Notes: generated by a model not told the origin, from the sequence alone. DNA of 64,000 nt from UBA2965 sp036526135 (GCA_036526135.1 DATCZA010000034.1:62001-126000); one strand, 5' to 3'. Counted from the stretch's first letter, positions 33,901-42,689 are shown. Translations and numbers: made by a program.

Positions 33901-35085
33901 ATGAAAGACGTGGTCATCGTCGATAGCGTTCGAACCGGGCTCGCCAAATCCTTCCGTGGGAGCTTCAACCTCACCCGCTCCGACGACATGCTCGCGCACT
34001 GCATCGACGCGCTGCTCGACAGGAACGGCGGCGTATCGCCGCACGAGGTGGAAGACGTCGTGGTGGGGGCGGCTAGCCACGTCGGCGAGCAGGACGGCAA
34101 CCTGGCCCGACTGGCCGTGGTGCTGTCGAAGCTGCCGATCACGACCGCCGGCCTGACCATCAATCGCTTCTGCTCGTCCGGCCTGCAGTCCATCGCCATC
34201 GCCGCCAACCAGATTGCGACCGGCCAGACTCAGGTCGCCATTGCAGGCGGCGTCGACTCGATCTCCATGCGTACCCGTCAGGAGGCGGCCAAGGCCGAGC
34301 TCAACAAGCGGCTGGTGGAGGAGAAACCGGACATCTACATGGCCATGGGGAATACCGCCGAGGTGGTCGCGCGGCGCTATCAGGTGACCCGCGAAGCCCA
34401 GGACGAGTATGCCCTGCAGAGCCAGCAAAGATACGCGGCCGCCGCTGAGGCCGGATATGTCGCCGAAGAGATCGTGCCCATGGCGGCCACCATGCTCAAG
34501 GTGGACAAGGAGACGGGTGAAGAAAGCCGCGTGGACGTCGTCGTCGACCGGGACGAGTGCAACCGCCCCACCACCACCCTGGAAGGTCTGGCATCGCTGC
34601 CGCCGGCCTTCGAGGAAGATGGCTCCGTCACTGCGGGAAATGCTTCTCAGCTCTCCGACGGCGCGTCCATGACGCTGCTCATGAGCGCTGAGCGCGCAGC
34701 GCAGCTGGGCCTAGAACCGTTGGGCATCTACCGGGGCTTCACCGTGGCCGGCTGCGAGCCCGACGAGATGGGTATCGGCCCGGTGTTCGCCATCCCGCGG
34801 CTGCTGGAAAACGCGGGTCTCAAGCAGGATGACGTCGATCTGTGGGAGCTCAACGAGGCGTTCGCGTCGCAGTGCCTGTATTGTCGGGATGCGCTGGGCA
34901 TCGACAACGAGATTTACAACGTCAACGGCGGCAGCATCAGCATCGGCCATCCGTTCGGGATGACCGGCTCGCGCATGACGGGCCTGGTTCTCCGCGAGCT
35001 GAAAAGGCGTGGCAAGAGGTACGGAGTCGTCACCATGTGCATTGGCGGTGGCCAGGGTGCAGCAGGTCTGTTCGAGGCAGCCTGA
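33901..35085 (+). CDS. Thiolase (acetyl-CoA acyltransferase)
   Basis: A protein of 394 residues. The acylated nucleophile is Cys91 in TINRFCSSGLQSIAIAA, and the catalytic His and second Cys are in GHPFGMTGSRM and VTMCIGGGQGAAGLFE. The length and motifs are those of tetrameric degradative or biosynthetic thiolases, which cleave 3-ketoacyl-CoA or condense acetyl-CoA. AAAGGGGAACATC precedes the ATG. It stands alone, but functions with the dehydrogenases and hydratases scattered through the window. Confidence 0.94.
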   Translation: MKDVVIVDSVRTGLAKSFRGSFNLTRSDDMLAHCIDALLDRNGGVSPHEVEDVVVGAASHVGEQDGNLARLAVVLSKLPITTAGLTINRFCSSGLQSIAIAANQIATGQTQVAIAGGVDSISMRTRQEAAKAELNKRLVEEKPDIYMAMGNTAEVVARRYQVTREAQDEYALQSQQRYAAAAEAGYVAEEIVPMAATMLKVDKETGEESRVDVVVDRDECNRPTTTLEGLASLPPAFEEDGSVTAGNASQLSDGASMTLLMSAERAAQLGLEPLGIYRGFTVAGCEPDEMGIGPVFAIPRLLENAGLKQDDVDLWELNEAFASQCLYCRDALGIDNEIYNVNGGSISIGHPFGMTGSRMTGLVLRELKRRGKRYGVVTMCIGGGQGAAGLFEAA

Positions 35086-35348
35086 TCAGCCCCCGGGGTT
35101 AAGTAACAAATTGAAACCCAAGGGAAATGGCGCTGAAACAGCGCAGAGTCAGAATTGCCGTCGCTCTGGGGATAATTCGCGAGGCCTGTGCGCGTTCTTG
35201 TAGGACACGTAGAGGCTGCCGGCACCATAAGCATTTATAGTGGTCCAATCATCACGGGGCGGAAAATGGGAGCATCCGGTGCGCGGATGCGGTCGGAGCT
35301 CCGAATGGAACAGGGGTTACGTTCATCAGAAGCCTGACCCTGAGCGTT

Positions 35349-35771
35349 TTGCTCTTCACGTCACTGTCCGGCGGCGCTTTCGCCGCCGACGAGGCTGTGC
35401 GTGCGGGCGATGCGGCCAGCATCCCGAACGTCTATGCAGCCAAATCCGACCAGGAGCTGACGGCTCTCGCCGCCCAGTGGGAATCCCTGGACACCGCCGA
35501 GCGCCGGGCCCTGTTGACCGAGGTCAAGATGCGTATGGCGCGCCAGCGCGGTCCGGACGGCACCATCCGCATCACGTTTCAGCGCCGTTACGGCCGCATC
35601 ATCCGCAATCCGGACGGATCCGTGGTTCGGATCGAGACCAACGTGGTTCGAGTCCGCCCCGGCGCGGCGGGCAATCAAACCTACGGCGTAGGCTTCGAGC
35701 AAAGGACCGCAGACGGCCAGCGGGAGGAGCAGTCGCCGCCGGTCATCACGGTCAAGGATCCCTCACCGTAA
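35349..35771 (+). CDS. Putative secreted protein upstream of a two-component system; start codon uncertain
   Basis: At least 140 residues. The mature part is basic and soluble (FQRRYGRIIRNPDGSVVRIE), of no family I recognise. The coordinates use TTG at 35349, which leaves a leader of only 12 residues. Reading further upstream in frame gives a complete signal peptide (FIRSLTLSVLLFTSLSG, ending GGAFAAD), but no ATG, GTG or TTG begins it; only ACG at 35319, ATC at 35325 or CTG at 35334 are there. A rare start codon or an ATG-to-ACG change is possible. The response regulator gene begins ten bases after the stop. Confidence 0.65.
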   Translation: MLFTSLSGGAFAADEAVRAGDAASIPNVYAAKSDQELTALAAQWESLDTAERRALLTEVKMRMARQRGPDGTIRITFQRRYGRIIRNPDGSVVRIETNVVRVRPGAAGNQTYGVGFEQRTADGQREEQSPPVITVKDPSP

Positions 35772-35780
35772 GCCCCCGCC

Positions 35781-36491
35781 GTGGATGCTGAAGGTGCCAA
35801 GCTTCTAGTCGTTGACGACGACCCAGAGATTCGTGAGCTGGCACAGGCCTATCTCTCCCAGCAGGGATTCGAGGTGGACTGCGTCGACAGCGGCGAGGCC
35901 ATGGACGCCTACCTGGAATCCAACGAGGTGGATCTCATCATTCTCGATCTCATGCTGCCCGGTGAGCACGGCCTTTCGATCGCCCGCCGGCTCAAGACCG
36001 ACGGCGATGTCCCCATCATAATCGTGTCTGCCCAGGGCGAAGAGATCGACCGCATCGTCGGGCTCGAGGTTGGCGCAGACGACTACATCGGCAAGCCGTT
36101 CAACCCCCGCGAGCTGCTTGCCCGGGTTCGAGCCGTGCTGCGCCGCGCTCAGCGAACCGGGCAGGCGTCGTCCGCAGAGAACCGCGTGTGTTTCGGGAGC
36201 TTCGAGCTGGACCTTTCGGCTCATCAGCTGACGGCAGATGGCAAGACGGTACCGCTCACGTCGGGAGAGTTCGATCTGCTCGCGATCCTCGTCTCCCATC
36301 CCAACAAGGTTCTGGACCGAGACCGCATCCTGGATCTGCTGACCGGAGCCGAGCGGTCGCCCTTCGATCGCAGCATCGACGTGCGGGTGACCCGGCTGCG
36401 GGCGAAAATCGAGCCGGATCCCTCCACGCCGGTATTCATCAAGACCATCTGGGGTAAAGGGTACATGTTCTGCCCCGATGGCCGTGCCTGA
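35781..36491 (+). CDS. ompR: OmpR-type response regulator
   Basis: A protein of 236 residues. The receiver domain has the acidic pocket Asp12-Asp13, phospho-acceptor Asp56 in LIILDLMLPGEHG and Lys105 in YIGKPFNPRE. A C-terminal winged-helix domain follows (LTSGEFDLLAILVSHP, then IDVRVTRLRAKIE, ending in TIWGKGYMF). This is the OmpR subfamily, which binds tandem DNA half-sites. It starts at GTG 35781 and overlaps the kinase gene by 14 bases. The symbol follows from the pairing with an EnvZ-like kinase and is not proof of orthology. Confidence 0.9.
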   Translation: MDAEGAKLLVVDDDPEIRELAQAYLSQQGFEVDCVDSGEAMDAYLESNEVDLIILDLMLPGEHGLSIARRLKTDGDVPIIIVSAQGEEIDRIVGLEVGADDYIGKPFNPRELLARVRAVLRRAQRTGQASSAENRVCFGSFELDLSAHQLTADGKTVPLTSGEFDLLAILVSHPNKVLDRDRILDLLTGAERSPFDRSIDVRVTRLRAKIEPDPSTPVFIKTIWGKGYMFCPDGRA

Positions 36492-37764
36492 GGGGCGGCG
36501 GGGGCTCTGGGGTCCGGCGTCTCTGCTCGCACGGACCAACCTCATCCTGGCAGTCGGTTCGCTGGTCATCGCGCTGATCGCCATCGCCGCGCTCAACGTT
36601 TTCGTCATCGAGCCCATCGCGGAGCGCTCGGCGGACGACGAAGCGGCCCTGCTCGTGCTTTCTGCCCAGACCTGGGTAGAGTTGCCGCCGGCAGCCCGCC
36701 CGTACTTCGAGATCGAGCTGGCGCAGAATCACGATCTGATCGTGAGCGCAGAGGTTCGCGATCTGCCTTTCGCAGACCTGGACCAGCCCTACCTTTCTCT
36801 GGTCGAGGAGAAGCTCAGCCAGCGCCTGAACACGCCGGCTCGCCTGCGTGAGGGCGATGACCTCATCTGGGTCACCGTGCCCATGGGCGGGTATGACATC
36901 CAGATAGGCTTCGCGTCCAACCGGCGCGACATCCAGCCCCTTTACGTCGGGATCATCATCGTCGGGCTTGGTGCTGCCGTGGTGTTCATCACGTCGCTGC
37001 TCATCGTGCTCAGGATCGCGCGCCCTCTGGTCGAGACCGCCGAACGCGCCGAGACCTATCGCGGTGGCGAGAATTTCGAGCCGCTGCCGGAGCGTGGGCC
37101 TCGGGAGCTGGTCTCGCTGACCCGCAATTTCAACACCATGGCGCGTGAGATCACCGCTCTGCTCGCCAATCGCACGACGCTGCTTGCCGGCATCTCCCAC
37201 GACCTGCGCACCCCCCTCACGCGAATGCGGCTGGCGCTCGAATTGCTGCCGGACAATGTCGACCCCAAGCTCGTTGAGCGATTTGAGCGCAATCTCGAAT
37301 CCATGGACGAGCTGATCACCGACGCCCTGCGATTTGCGCGGGGGACTTCCGAGGTGGCGCAGGAGGTGGAGCTCAAGCCCTTCGTGGAGGATGTGGTTGC
37401 CAGCTTCGACCAGTCCATCCCGCTGACCAGTGACGGAGACGACGTTCGCGTCAGCGTCGCCCCGGGCGCGCTGCAGCGTGTGTTGATAAACCTGATCACC
37501 AACGCCTTGCAGCACGGCAAGGGCGTGCGCGTCCACATTGCCGGCCGGGAGGTGCACGTCCTCGACAGCGGGCCGGGCATCCCCGAAGAGTACCGGGAGC
37601 GGGTCTTTCAGCCTTTCTTTCGCCTTGACGATTCACGCAGTGTAGCCACGGGTGGCAGCGGCCTCGGGCTGGCCATCGTCCAGCAGCTTTGCCAGGCGCA
37701 GGGCTGGCGAGTGGCCATTCAGGAAGCGGACAACGGCGAGATCGACGTCTTTGTTACGCTCTAG
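36478..37764 (+). CDS. envZ: EnvZ-like sensor histidine kinase
   Basis: A protein of 428 residues. Two membrane helices (about 18-45 and 155-180) enclose a periplasmic sensor part of roughly 110 residues. A HAMP region follows, then the dimerisation box with His241 in GISHDLRTPLTRMRLALELL, the N box LINLITNALQHG and the G boxes DSGPGIP and GGSGLGLAIV. The H box matches EnvZ closely. It phosphorylates the regulator encoded just upstream. The 14-base overlap indicates coupled translation. The stimulus is unknown. Confidence 0.9.
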   Translation: MAVPEGRRGLWGPASLLARTNLILAVGSLVIALIAIAALNVFVIEPIAERSADDEAALLVLSAQTWVELPPAARPYFEIELAQNHDLIVSAEVRDLPFADLDQPYLSLVEEKLSQRLNTPARLREGDDLIWVTVPMGGYDIQIGFASNRRDIQPLYVGIIIVGLGAAVVFITSLLIVLRIARPLVETAERAETYRGGENFEPLPERGPRELVSLTRNFNTMAREITALLANRTTLLAGISHDLRTPLTRMRLALELLPDNVDPKLVERFERNLESMDELITDALRFARGTSEVAQEVELKPFVEDVVASFDQSIPLTSDGDDVRVSVAPGALQRVLINLITNALQHGKGVRVHIAGREVHVLDSGPGIPEEYRERVFQPFFRLDDSRSVATGGSGLGLAIVQQLCQAQGWRVAIQEADNGEIDVFVTL

Positions 37765-37958
37765 GTCGAACCGGTGGGCATCGGGAAACAAAATGTCACA
37801 AAAAGGTCGCGGCAGGAAATCGCGGCGAAACGTCTTTCCCTCATATTGGACCTCGAAGCGGGTTAAACCGCTTCCCCATGAGGCAATCTCTATCCCCTTG
37901 AGACCTTGTAAAAGGTCCTTTAGACGCCGGCTTTCTCTCCAAGCCGGCGTTTTTTTTT
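37765..37958 (+). ncRNA. Candidate small RNA or structured 3' UTR after the envZ-like gene
   Basis: Between the kinase stop and the terminator lie about 160 bases without a credible gene. Three hairpins follow in order: GAAGCGG/CCGCTTC at about 37855-37874, GACCTT/AAGGTC at about 37901-37916, and the terminator stem. The final hairpin-T-tract is the kind used by Hfq-dependent small RNAs. I see no strong promoter within the gap, so the RNA would be either the operon's 3' end or a fragment processed from it. The frame that opens at 37792 runs through the terminator and is not a gene. Confidence 0.4.
37924..37958 (+). terminator. Rho-independent terminator
   Basis: ACGCCGGCTT and AAGCCGGCGT form a perfect ten-base stem around a seven-base loop, followed at once by a run of nine T. 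It is read on the plus strand, so it ends the ompR/envZ-like operon. It is the clearest intrinsic terminator I noticed in the window. Confidence 0.93.
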
Positions 37959-38006
37959 GCTCGAGCGCCGCTGGTCAGGCGGCGCCCGAAAACACCCCAG
38001 CGAGCG

Positions 38007-38840
38007 TCAGCCTGCCTGGTGCATGTGCACGTCCTGCTGAGGGAACGGAATGGAAACTCCCTCCTCGTCGAATGCGAGCTTGACCTTCTCGGTGAGATCG
38101 AAGAACACGCCCCAGTAATCGGCGGCGTTGACCCAGACCCTTACGGTGAGGTTGACCGAGCTGTCGGCGAGCGCGGAAACCACGATCTGAGCCGCGGGGT
38201 CGGAAAGGGTCCGCTCGTCGGCCCCGATCAGCCTCTCGATGATGCCTTTGGCTTTGGCAATGTCGTCCCCGTAGCCGATGCCGAACACGAAGTCCACGCG
38301 GCGGGTCGGCTCGGTGGAGTTGTTGGTGATGATGCCGTTCGATATGGCGCCGTTCGGGATGATGATGGTCCGGTTGTCCGGTGTCTTCAGAATCGTGTTG
38401 AAAATCTGAATGGCGTGCACCGTTCCTGCAACGCCCTGAGCGTCGATCCAGTCACCAACCTTGTAAGGGCGAAAGAGCAGGATCAGAGCGCCGCCCGCAA
38501 AATTCGCGAGGGTGCCCTGCAGAGCCAGACCGACGGCCAGGCCGGCGGCACCGAGAATGGCGATGAAGGACGTGGTCTCTATGCCGATCATCGATGCCAC
38601 GCTGATGATCAACAGGGCTTTCAAGCCTACGGAGACGAGGCTTGCGACAAACTTCGCAAGGGTGGGCTCGGCGTTCCCACGCTCCATCGCCTTTGACGTG
38701 ACTTTGACGACGCGCTTGATGATCCACAGGCCGATGATGAGAACGACGAGCGCCAACAGGAACTTGGGTCCGTAGGTCATCAGCAGCTCGATGGCGGTGT
38801 CGGTGTAAGCAGTCATCTGCTCTGTGGAAATCTCCTCCAT
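38007..38840 (-). CDS. mscS: Small-conductance mechanosensitive channel, MscS family
   Basis: A protein of 277 residues with three N-terminal membrane helices. The pore helix is the glycine/alanine-rich LGAAGLAVGLALQGTLANFA, followed by the beta domain (LLFRPYKVGDWIDAQGVAGTV) and C-terminal soluble domain ending in FPQQDVHMHQ. The length is close to that of E. coli MscS (286). The channel opens under membrane tension during hypo-osmotic shock. It stands alone and diverges from the DUF2959 lipoprotein gene. Confidence 0.93.
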   Translation of the reverse strand: MEEISTEQMTAYTDTAIELLMTYGPKFLLALVVLIIGLWIIKRVVKVTSKAMERGNAEPTLAKFVASLVSVGLKALLIISVASMIGIETTSFIAILGAAGLAVGLALQGTLANFAGGALILLFRPYKVGDWIDAQGVAGTVHAIQIFNTILKTPDNRTIIIPNGAISNGIITNNSTEPTRRVDFVFGIGYGDDIAKAKGIIERLIGADERTLSDPAAQIVVSALADSSVNLTVRVWVNAADYWGVFFDLTEKVKLAFDEEGVSIPFPQQDVHMHQAG

Positions 38841-39057
38841 GGGGTGTGGCCTCCCGTGTTTCAGTGGTTGTTGTTTTGATGGGGCTCGGGCACGCTATGC
38901 GCGCGCTTCTGCGTTGAGCGCCTGATTTGGGACGCGATTGTCCTAAGGATCGGCGCGAGAAACAACAGCCCGACCTGAGCGTTCAGCACCGTGTTCCCGA
39001 GTTCGTTGAGATTGGTCGGGTCGTGGAAAGGGTTTGTATCGGGTTGGGAGAAGGCTG

Positions 39058-39714
39058 GTGGCGAATTGGAAAACGGCGCTTGTAGCCGGGCTCGTAGCGC
39101 TGGGGTCAGCAGGCTGCGAAACGGCCTATTACGGTGCGATGGAGCAGGTTGGCGTTTACAAGCGCGACATACTCGTGGATCGCGTCGAGGACGCCGTGGA
39201 AGCCCAGCAAGACGCCAAGGAGGAGTTCGCAGACGCTTTAGAGCAGTTCGCCAGCGTGGTTGCTGTAGAGCCATCGAGACTAAAGGACACCTACGAGGAA
39301 CTGTCGGATGCCTACGATTCGGCGGAGGATCGAGCCGAGCGGGTTCGGGACCGTATCGATTCGGTCGAAGACGTCTCGGAAGATCTTTTCGACGAGTGGA
39401 GTGAGGAGATCGAGCTGATCGGCAACCCGAAGCTCAAAAGCGCCAGCGCCAGCCAGCTGCGAGCCTCACAGCGAAAGTACGACGAGCTGATCAAGGGAAT
39501 GCGGCGGGCGGAACGGAAAATGGAGCCGGTGCTGGACACTTTCCGGGACCACGTTCTGTTTTTGAAGCACAATCTCAACGCCCGGGCCATCGCGTCCCTG
39601 AAAAGCGAGCTAACCTCCATAGAAGCGGACGTGGCGGGCCTCATCCGCGAGATGGAAGCGTCCATTGCGCAATCCCAGGCCTTCATCGAAGAGATGCAGC
39701 TGGTCGACGGCTGA
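39058..39714 (+). CDS. DUF2959 family lipoprotein
   Basis: A protein of 218 residues. A leader ending LVALGSAGC gives a lipobox with Cys17, so it is probably anchored in the outer or inner membrane. The mature part is nearly all charged helix with coiled-coil character (AYDSAEDRAERVRDRIDSVEDV). I chose GTG at 39058 because GGGAGAAGG lies just upstream and the leader is then of normal length; TTG at 39034 would add eight residues. DUF2959 proteins occur mainly in Gammaproteobacteria and have no known role. Confidence 0.85.
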   Translation: MANWKTALVAGLVALGSAGCETAYYGAMEQVGVYKRDILVDRVEDAVEAQQDAKEEFADALEQFASVVAVEPSRLKDTYEELSDAYDSAEDRAERVRDRIDSVEDVSEDLFDEWSEEIELIGNPKLKSASASQLRASQRKYDELIKGMRRAERKMEPVLDTFRDHVLFLKHNLNARAIASLKSELTSIEADVAGLIREMEASIAQSQAFIEEMQLVDG

Positions 39715-39755
39715 CCCGCGCAGCAGACGATGGGCTAAACAACGGAACCAGGCAC

Positions 39756-40535
39756 GTGAGCGAATTCGAGAACATCCTCTACGAAGTCCAGGGCCCCATG
39801 GGGCTCATCACCATCAACCGGGCGGACAAGCACAACGCGATCTCCCTGGCCACCCTAGACGAGCTGCATCAGGCGGTGGGCCTCGCCGCGGCGGACGACG
39901 CGGTGAGGGTGCTGACCATCACCGGCGCCGGGGATAAGGCCTTTGCTTCGGGATCCGACCTCTCTGAGGTCCTGCACCGCGATTTCAGGAAGGCGCTCGA
40001 GCCCATCGTGCAGGGCCTGGCGGACCAGCTGGAGCGCATGCCGAAGCCGACCATCGCGGCCATCAACGGGATCTGCATGGGTGGAGGTCTGGAAGTCGCT
40101 CTCGGCTGTGACCTGAGGATCGCGGTGCCGAAGGCGCGCTTTGCGACCCCCGAAGGAAAGCTGGGCATCATCCCCGGTGGCGGGGCCACGGCCCGCCTGC
40201 CCCGAATCGTGGGGAGGGGCTGGGGGATGGAGATGCTGCTCATGGGCGAGCCGGTAGATGCCGAAAGGGCTCTGCAGATAGGTCTCGTGACGCGAGTCGT
40301 TGAGCCGGCCGAGCTGATCCCTGAGGCACGCCGCATGGCCGACCACCTGGCCGGCTTCGCCCCCTTCGTGCCCCGCACGATGAAGGCGATGGTGCATTTC
40401 GGCATGGAGGCGAGCCTGGCCGGCGCGCTCATGTTCGAGAAGTATGCCCAGGGGGCGTTGGTTCAGACCGATGACAAAGTAGAAGGCATCACGGCCTTTC
40501 TGGAGAAGCGCGACCCGGAATTCAAGGGTCGTTGA
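39756..40535 (+). CDS. Enoyl-CoA hydratase
   Basis: A protein of 259 residues, close to the usual 260. Oxyanion loops are FASGSDLSEVL and MGGGLEVALGCDLR. Both catalytic glutamates are kept: one in GGGLEVAL and the other in FATPEGKLGIIPGGG. It should hydrate trans-2-enoyl-CoA to (S)-3-hydroxyacyl-CoA. It starts at GTG 39756, 41 bases after the DUF2959 gene, and is followed by the hot-dog hydratase pair. Confidence 0.92.
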   Translation: MSEFENILYEVQGPMGLITINRADKHNAISLATLDELHQAVGLAAADDAVRVLTITGAGDKAFASGSDLSEVLHRDFRKALEPIVQGLADQLERMPKPTIAAINGICMGGGLEVALGCDLRIAVPKARFATPEGKLGIIPGGGATARLPRIVGRGWGMEMLLMGEPVDAERALQIGLVTRVVEPAELIPEARRMADHLAGFAPFVPRTMKAMVHFGMEASLAGALMFEKYAQGALVQTDDKVEGITAFLEKRDPEFKGR

Positions 40536-40643
40536 TCCCCCCCAGACCATTGGGGGATACTTCCGCTCCTTTGCTCTGAGACGCCGTATATCGGCGAGGG
40601 GTAGAGCGCCAACGCGCACAACGAACACGAGGGGGAAACGACG

Positions 40644-41138
40644 ATGTCCGTGGACAGATTCCCGATCGAGGCAAGCCACATCATGATGTTTGCACGCTCG
40701 ATTGCCGACGACAATCAGATCTACTACGACGAGGAGTACGCGAAAGGAACCGAGCCGGGCACCATCATCGCCCCACCGACGTTCGCCCAGGCGAGCGCCC
40801 AGTTCGATCCGGATTATTTCCTCCGGCCGAAGATCGGTGAGCCCTGGTTCGGCTCTGCCAAAGAAGCCACCGGGGTCAAGCGCGAAGGCGGCGGCAGCGG
40901 GGGCGGTGGAGGCGGCGGCCTGCATGCCGAGCAGCACTTCGAGTATCACCGGCACCTGAAGCCCGGCGACGTCCTGAGCGCGGAGGTAAAGCCCGGCAAG
41001 ACCTGGGAGAAGGCGAGCAAACGGGCGGGCAAGCTGCTGTTCAGTGAGACGATCACCGAGTATCGGGATCAGAACGGTGAGCTGGTGATCACTGCCCGCG
41101 GCGTAGGTGTGCGCACCGAGCGCCCGGTGGACCGATAA
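40644..41138 (+). CDS. FAS1-like (MaoC N-terminal type) dehydratase subunit
   Basis: A protein of 164 residues with a hot-dog domain of the MaoC N-terminal type. The active-site dyad of true MaoC domains is absent (ADDNQIYYDEEYA; APPTFAQAS), as in the structural subunit of two-subunit hydratases such as mycobacterial HadA/HadC. A loop holds an expanded glycine run (GGGSGGGGGGGLHAEQ). GAGGGGGAAACGACG precedes the ATG. The catalytic partner follows after 11 bases. The pair should hydrate bulky enoyl-CoAs, as in steroid side-chain breakdown. Confidence 0.85.
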   Translation: MSVDRFPIEASHIMMFARSIADDNQIYYDEEYAKGTEPGTIIAPPTFAQASAQFDPDYFLRPKIGEPWFGSAKEATGVKREGGGSGGGGGGGLHAEQHFEYHRHLKPGDVLSAEVKPGKTWEKASKRAGKLLFSETITEYRDQNGELVITARGVGVRTERPVDR

Positions 41139-41149
41139 GGGAGGGAGAG

Positions 41150-41557
41150 ATGGCACTGAACGCAAGCGACCTCAACGCCGGCGACACCTACACCGAGTGT
41201 CTCGTCGAGAACCTGAGCCGGACCCAGATCGTCATGTATGCCGGCACATCGGGGGATTACAACCCGCTGCACTCCGACGAGGTGTTCACGACGCAGATCG
41301 CCGGCTACCCGTCGGTTTTCGCCCACGGGATGCTGACCATGGGCATGACAGGCCGAATGCTGACCAACTACGTGGGGGACGGACGGCTCACCAAGTACGG
41401 CGTGCGCTTTACCAACCAGGTCTGGCCGGGCGACACGCTGAACGCGACCGCCACGGTGGACGAAGTGGCCGACGGCATCGTGAAGCTGAACGTGGAAACC
41501 ACCAATCAGGATGGCGCGGTGGTGCTTTCCGGTTACGCAGAAGCCCGCGTCGACTGA
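41150..41557 (+). CDS. MaoC-like dehydratase, catalytic subunit
   Basis: A protein of 135 residues with one hot-dog domain. It carries the catalytic Asp/His in GTSGDYNPLHSDEVF and the substrate-tunnel FAHGMLTMGMTG. It forms a probable heterodimer with the product of the preceding gene (gap 11 bases, with GGGAGGGAGAG before the ATG), like HadB with HadA or ChsH2 with ChsH1. The true substrate is not known. Confidence 0.88.
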   Translation: MALNASDLNAGDTYTECLVENLSRTQIVMYAGTSGDYNPLHSDEVFTTQIAGYPSVFAHGMLTMGMTGRMLTNYVGDGRLTKYGVRFTNQVWPGDTLNATATVDEVADGIVKLNVETTNQDGAVVLSGYAEARVD

Positions 41558-41627
41558 ACGGGGCAGAGGCCATGAGGCCCGGTGGACCTTCGTGGTCTCG
41601 CCGATGGGCTCAGGGGGTCTGCCCGGG

Positions 41628-42344
41628 TTACCACTTCTCCAGGGAAGTGCGCACGTCCACCTCGAACGTCCAGGCGTTGCGCGGTTGGCGGTACAGGAAG
41701 GCGAAGCCCTCGACGATACCTTCGATGCCGATCATGCCCTCCGGCCCCAGCCTCTGCGCGTACTCCGGGAAGGCTTTGATTATCTTGTCTCCCGCGATGG
41801 GTCCGTCGATGATCACGTGACCCACGTGGATGCCGTCTGCCCCGTACTCCTTGGCCATTGCCTGAGCCAGATTGCGTAGGGCGCCCTTGGCCGAGTTGAA
41901 GGCGCCGAACTTGGCGCGACCGCGCAGCGAAGCGCTCGCACCGGTGAACAGCAGGGTCCCGGCCCCTTTTGGAACCATGCGGCGGACGGCCTCCCGGCCG
42001 AAAAGGAAACCGCCAAAGCAGCCCACGCGCCAGCTGTTCTCGAAGTAGTCGGCTTCCATGTCGATGATGCGGCCGGGCATGTTGTTGCCGGCGTTGTAGA
42101 TGGCCAGGTCGAGGTCGTCGCCGGCCTGGTCGAAAAGGGCGCGGACATCGTCCTCTGAAGTCGCGTCCGCCACTACGGCGGTGGCGGCGCCGCCATTGGC
42201 GCGGATGTCCCCGGCCACTGCCTCCACGGAAGTATCCGTGCGTCCGGCGACCATCACGTGGAGACCCTCGCCGGCAAATCGTTTGCACAGCTGGGCGCCG
42301 AGCCCGAGGTCGGGCCCGACGCCGAGGATGACGGCTTTTCTCAT
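41628..42344 (-). CDS. SDR-family protein with Tyr-to-Phe at the catalytic position
   Basis: A protein of 238 residues with a Rossmann fold (VILGVGPDLGLGAQL), NAGNN after the fourth strand, and a Ser in LLFTGASASL. The usual YxxxK reads FNSAK within GAFNSAKGALRN, so the catalytic Tyr is replaced by Phe while Lys stays. This is seen in atypical or non-reducing SDR proteins; it may use another proton donor or bind only cofactor. It is convergent with the MaoC pair and lies 13 bases after a YciI-like gene. Confidence 0.85.
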   Translation of the reverse strand: MRKAVILGVGPDLGLGAQLCKRFAGEGLHVMVAGRTDTSVEAVAGDIRANGGAATAVVADATSEDDVRALFDQAGDDLDLAIYNAGNNMPGRIIDMEADYFENSWRVGCFGGFLFGREAVRRMVPKGAGTLLFTGASASLRGRAKFGAFNSAKGALRNLAQAMAKEYGADGIHVGHVIIDGPIAGDKIIKAFPEYAQRLGPEGMIGIEGIVEGFAFLYRQPRNAWTFEVDVRTSLEKW

Positions 42345-42357
42345 GGTCTGGGTCGCC

Positions 42358-42645
42358 TCATGAATCTGCTGGCAGGACCTGTCTGAAGGGCCGGATGGTC
42401 ACCTTGCCCCAGAGCCCCGCGCGCGTGTAGGGATCCTCCCCATTGAACTGTCTCACCGCATCGGCTGACTCGGCCTGGATGATGAACAGGGATCCGCGCA
42501 TGTGCTCACCGTCGTCGCTCAGCATGGGGCCGGCGAGCCGTATCATCGCCGTCTTCCCGCCCACCCATTCCAAATGGTCGGCCCGGTTCGCCAGACGCAG
42601 CGCCTCGCTGTCCGGTTTGTCTTCGCAGATCATCACGTAAAGCAT
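42358..42645 (-). CDS. YciI-like protein
   Basis: A protein of 95 residues. The YciI/YCII fold is shown by the ADHLEW with its conserved His, the LAGPMLSDDG with Asp, and GSLFIIQAESADAVRQF. YciI proteins are small dimeric alpha/beta barrels with a His-Asp pair. Their general function is unknown, though relatives dehydrochlorinate or rearrange small aromatic compounds. It lies between the SDR and esterase genes on the same strand. Confidence 0.9.
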   Translation of the reverse strand: MLYVMICEDKPDSEALRLANRADHLEWVGGKTAMIRLAGPMLSDDGEHMRGSLFIIQAESADAVRQFNGEDPYTRAGLWGKVTIRPFRQVLPADS

Positions 42646-42689
42646 GCTTCTTCCTCGGTCAGGCTTCAGTTTTGCGGGGGTGTTCGGCT

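Noticed and set aside
37792..38083. Open frame starting with ATGTCACAAAAAGG
   Set aside because: It reads through the strong terminator at 37924-37958 and has an Arg-rich, non-protein-like composition.
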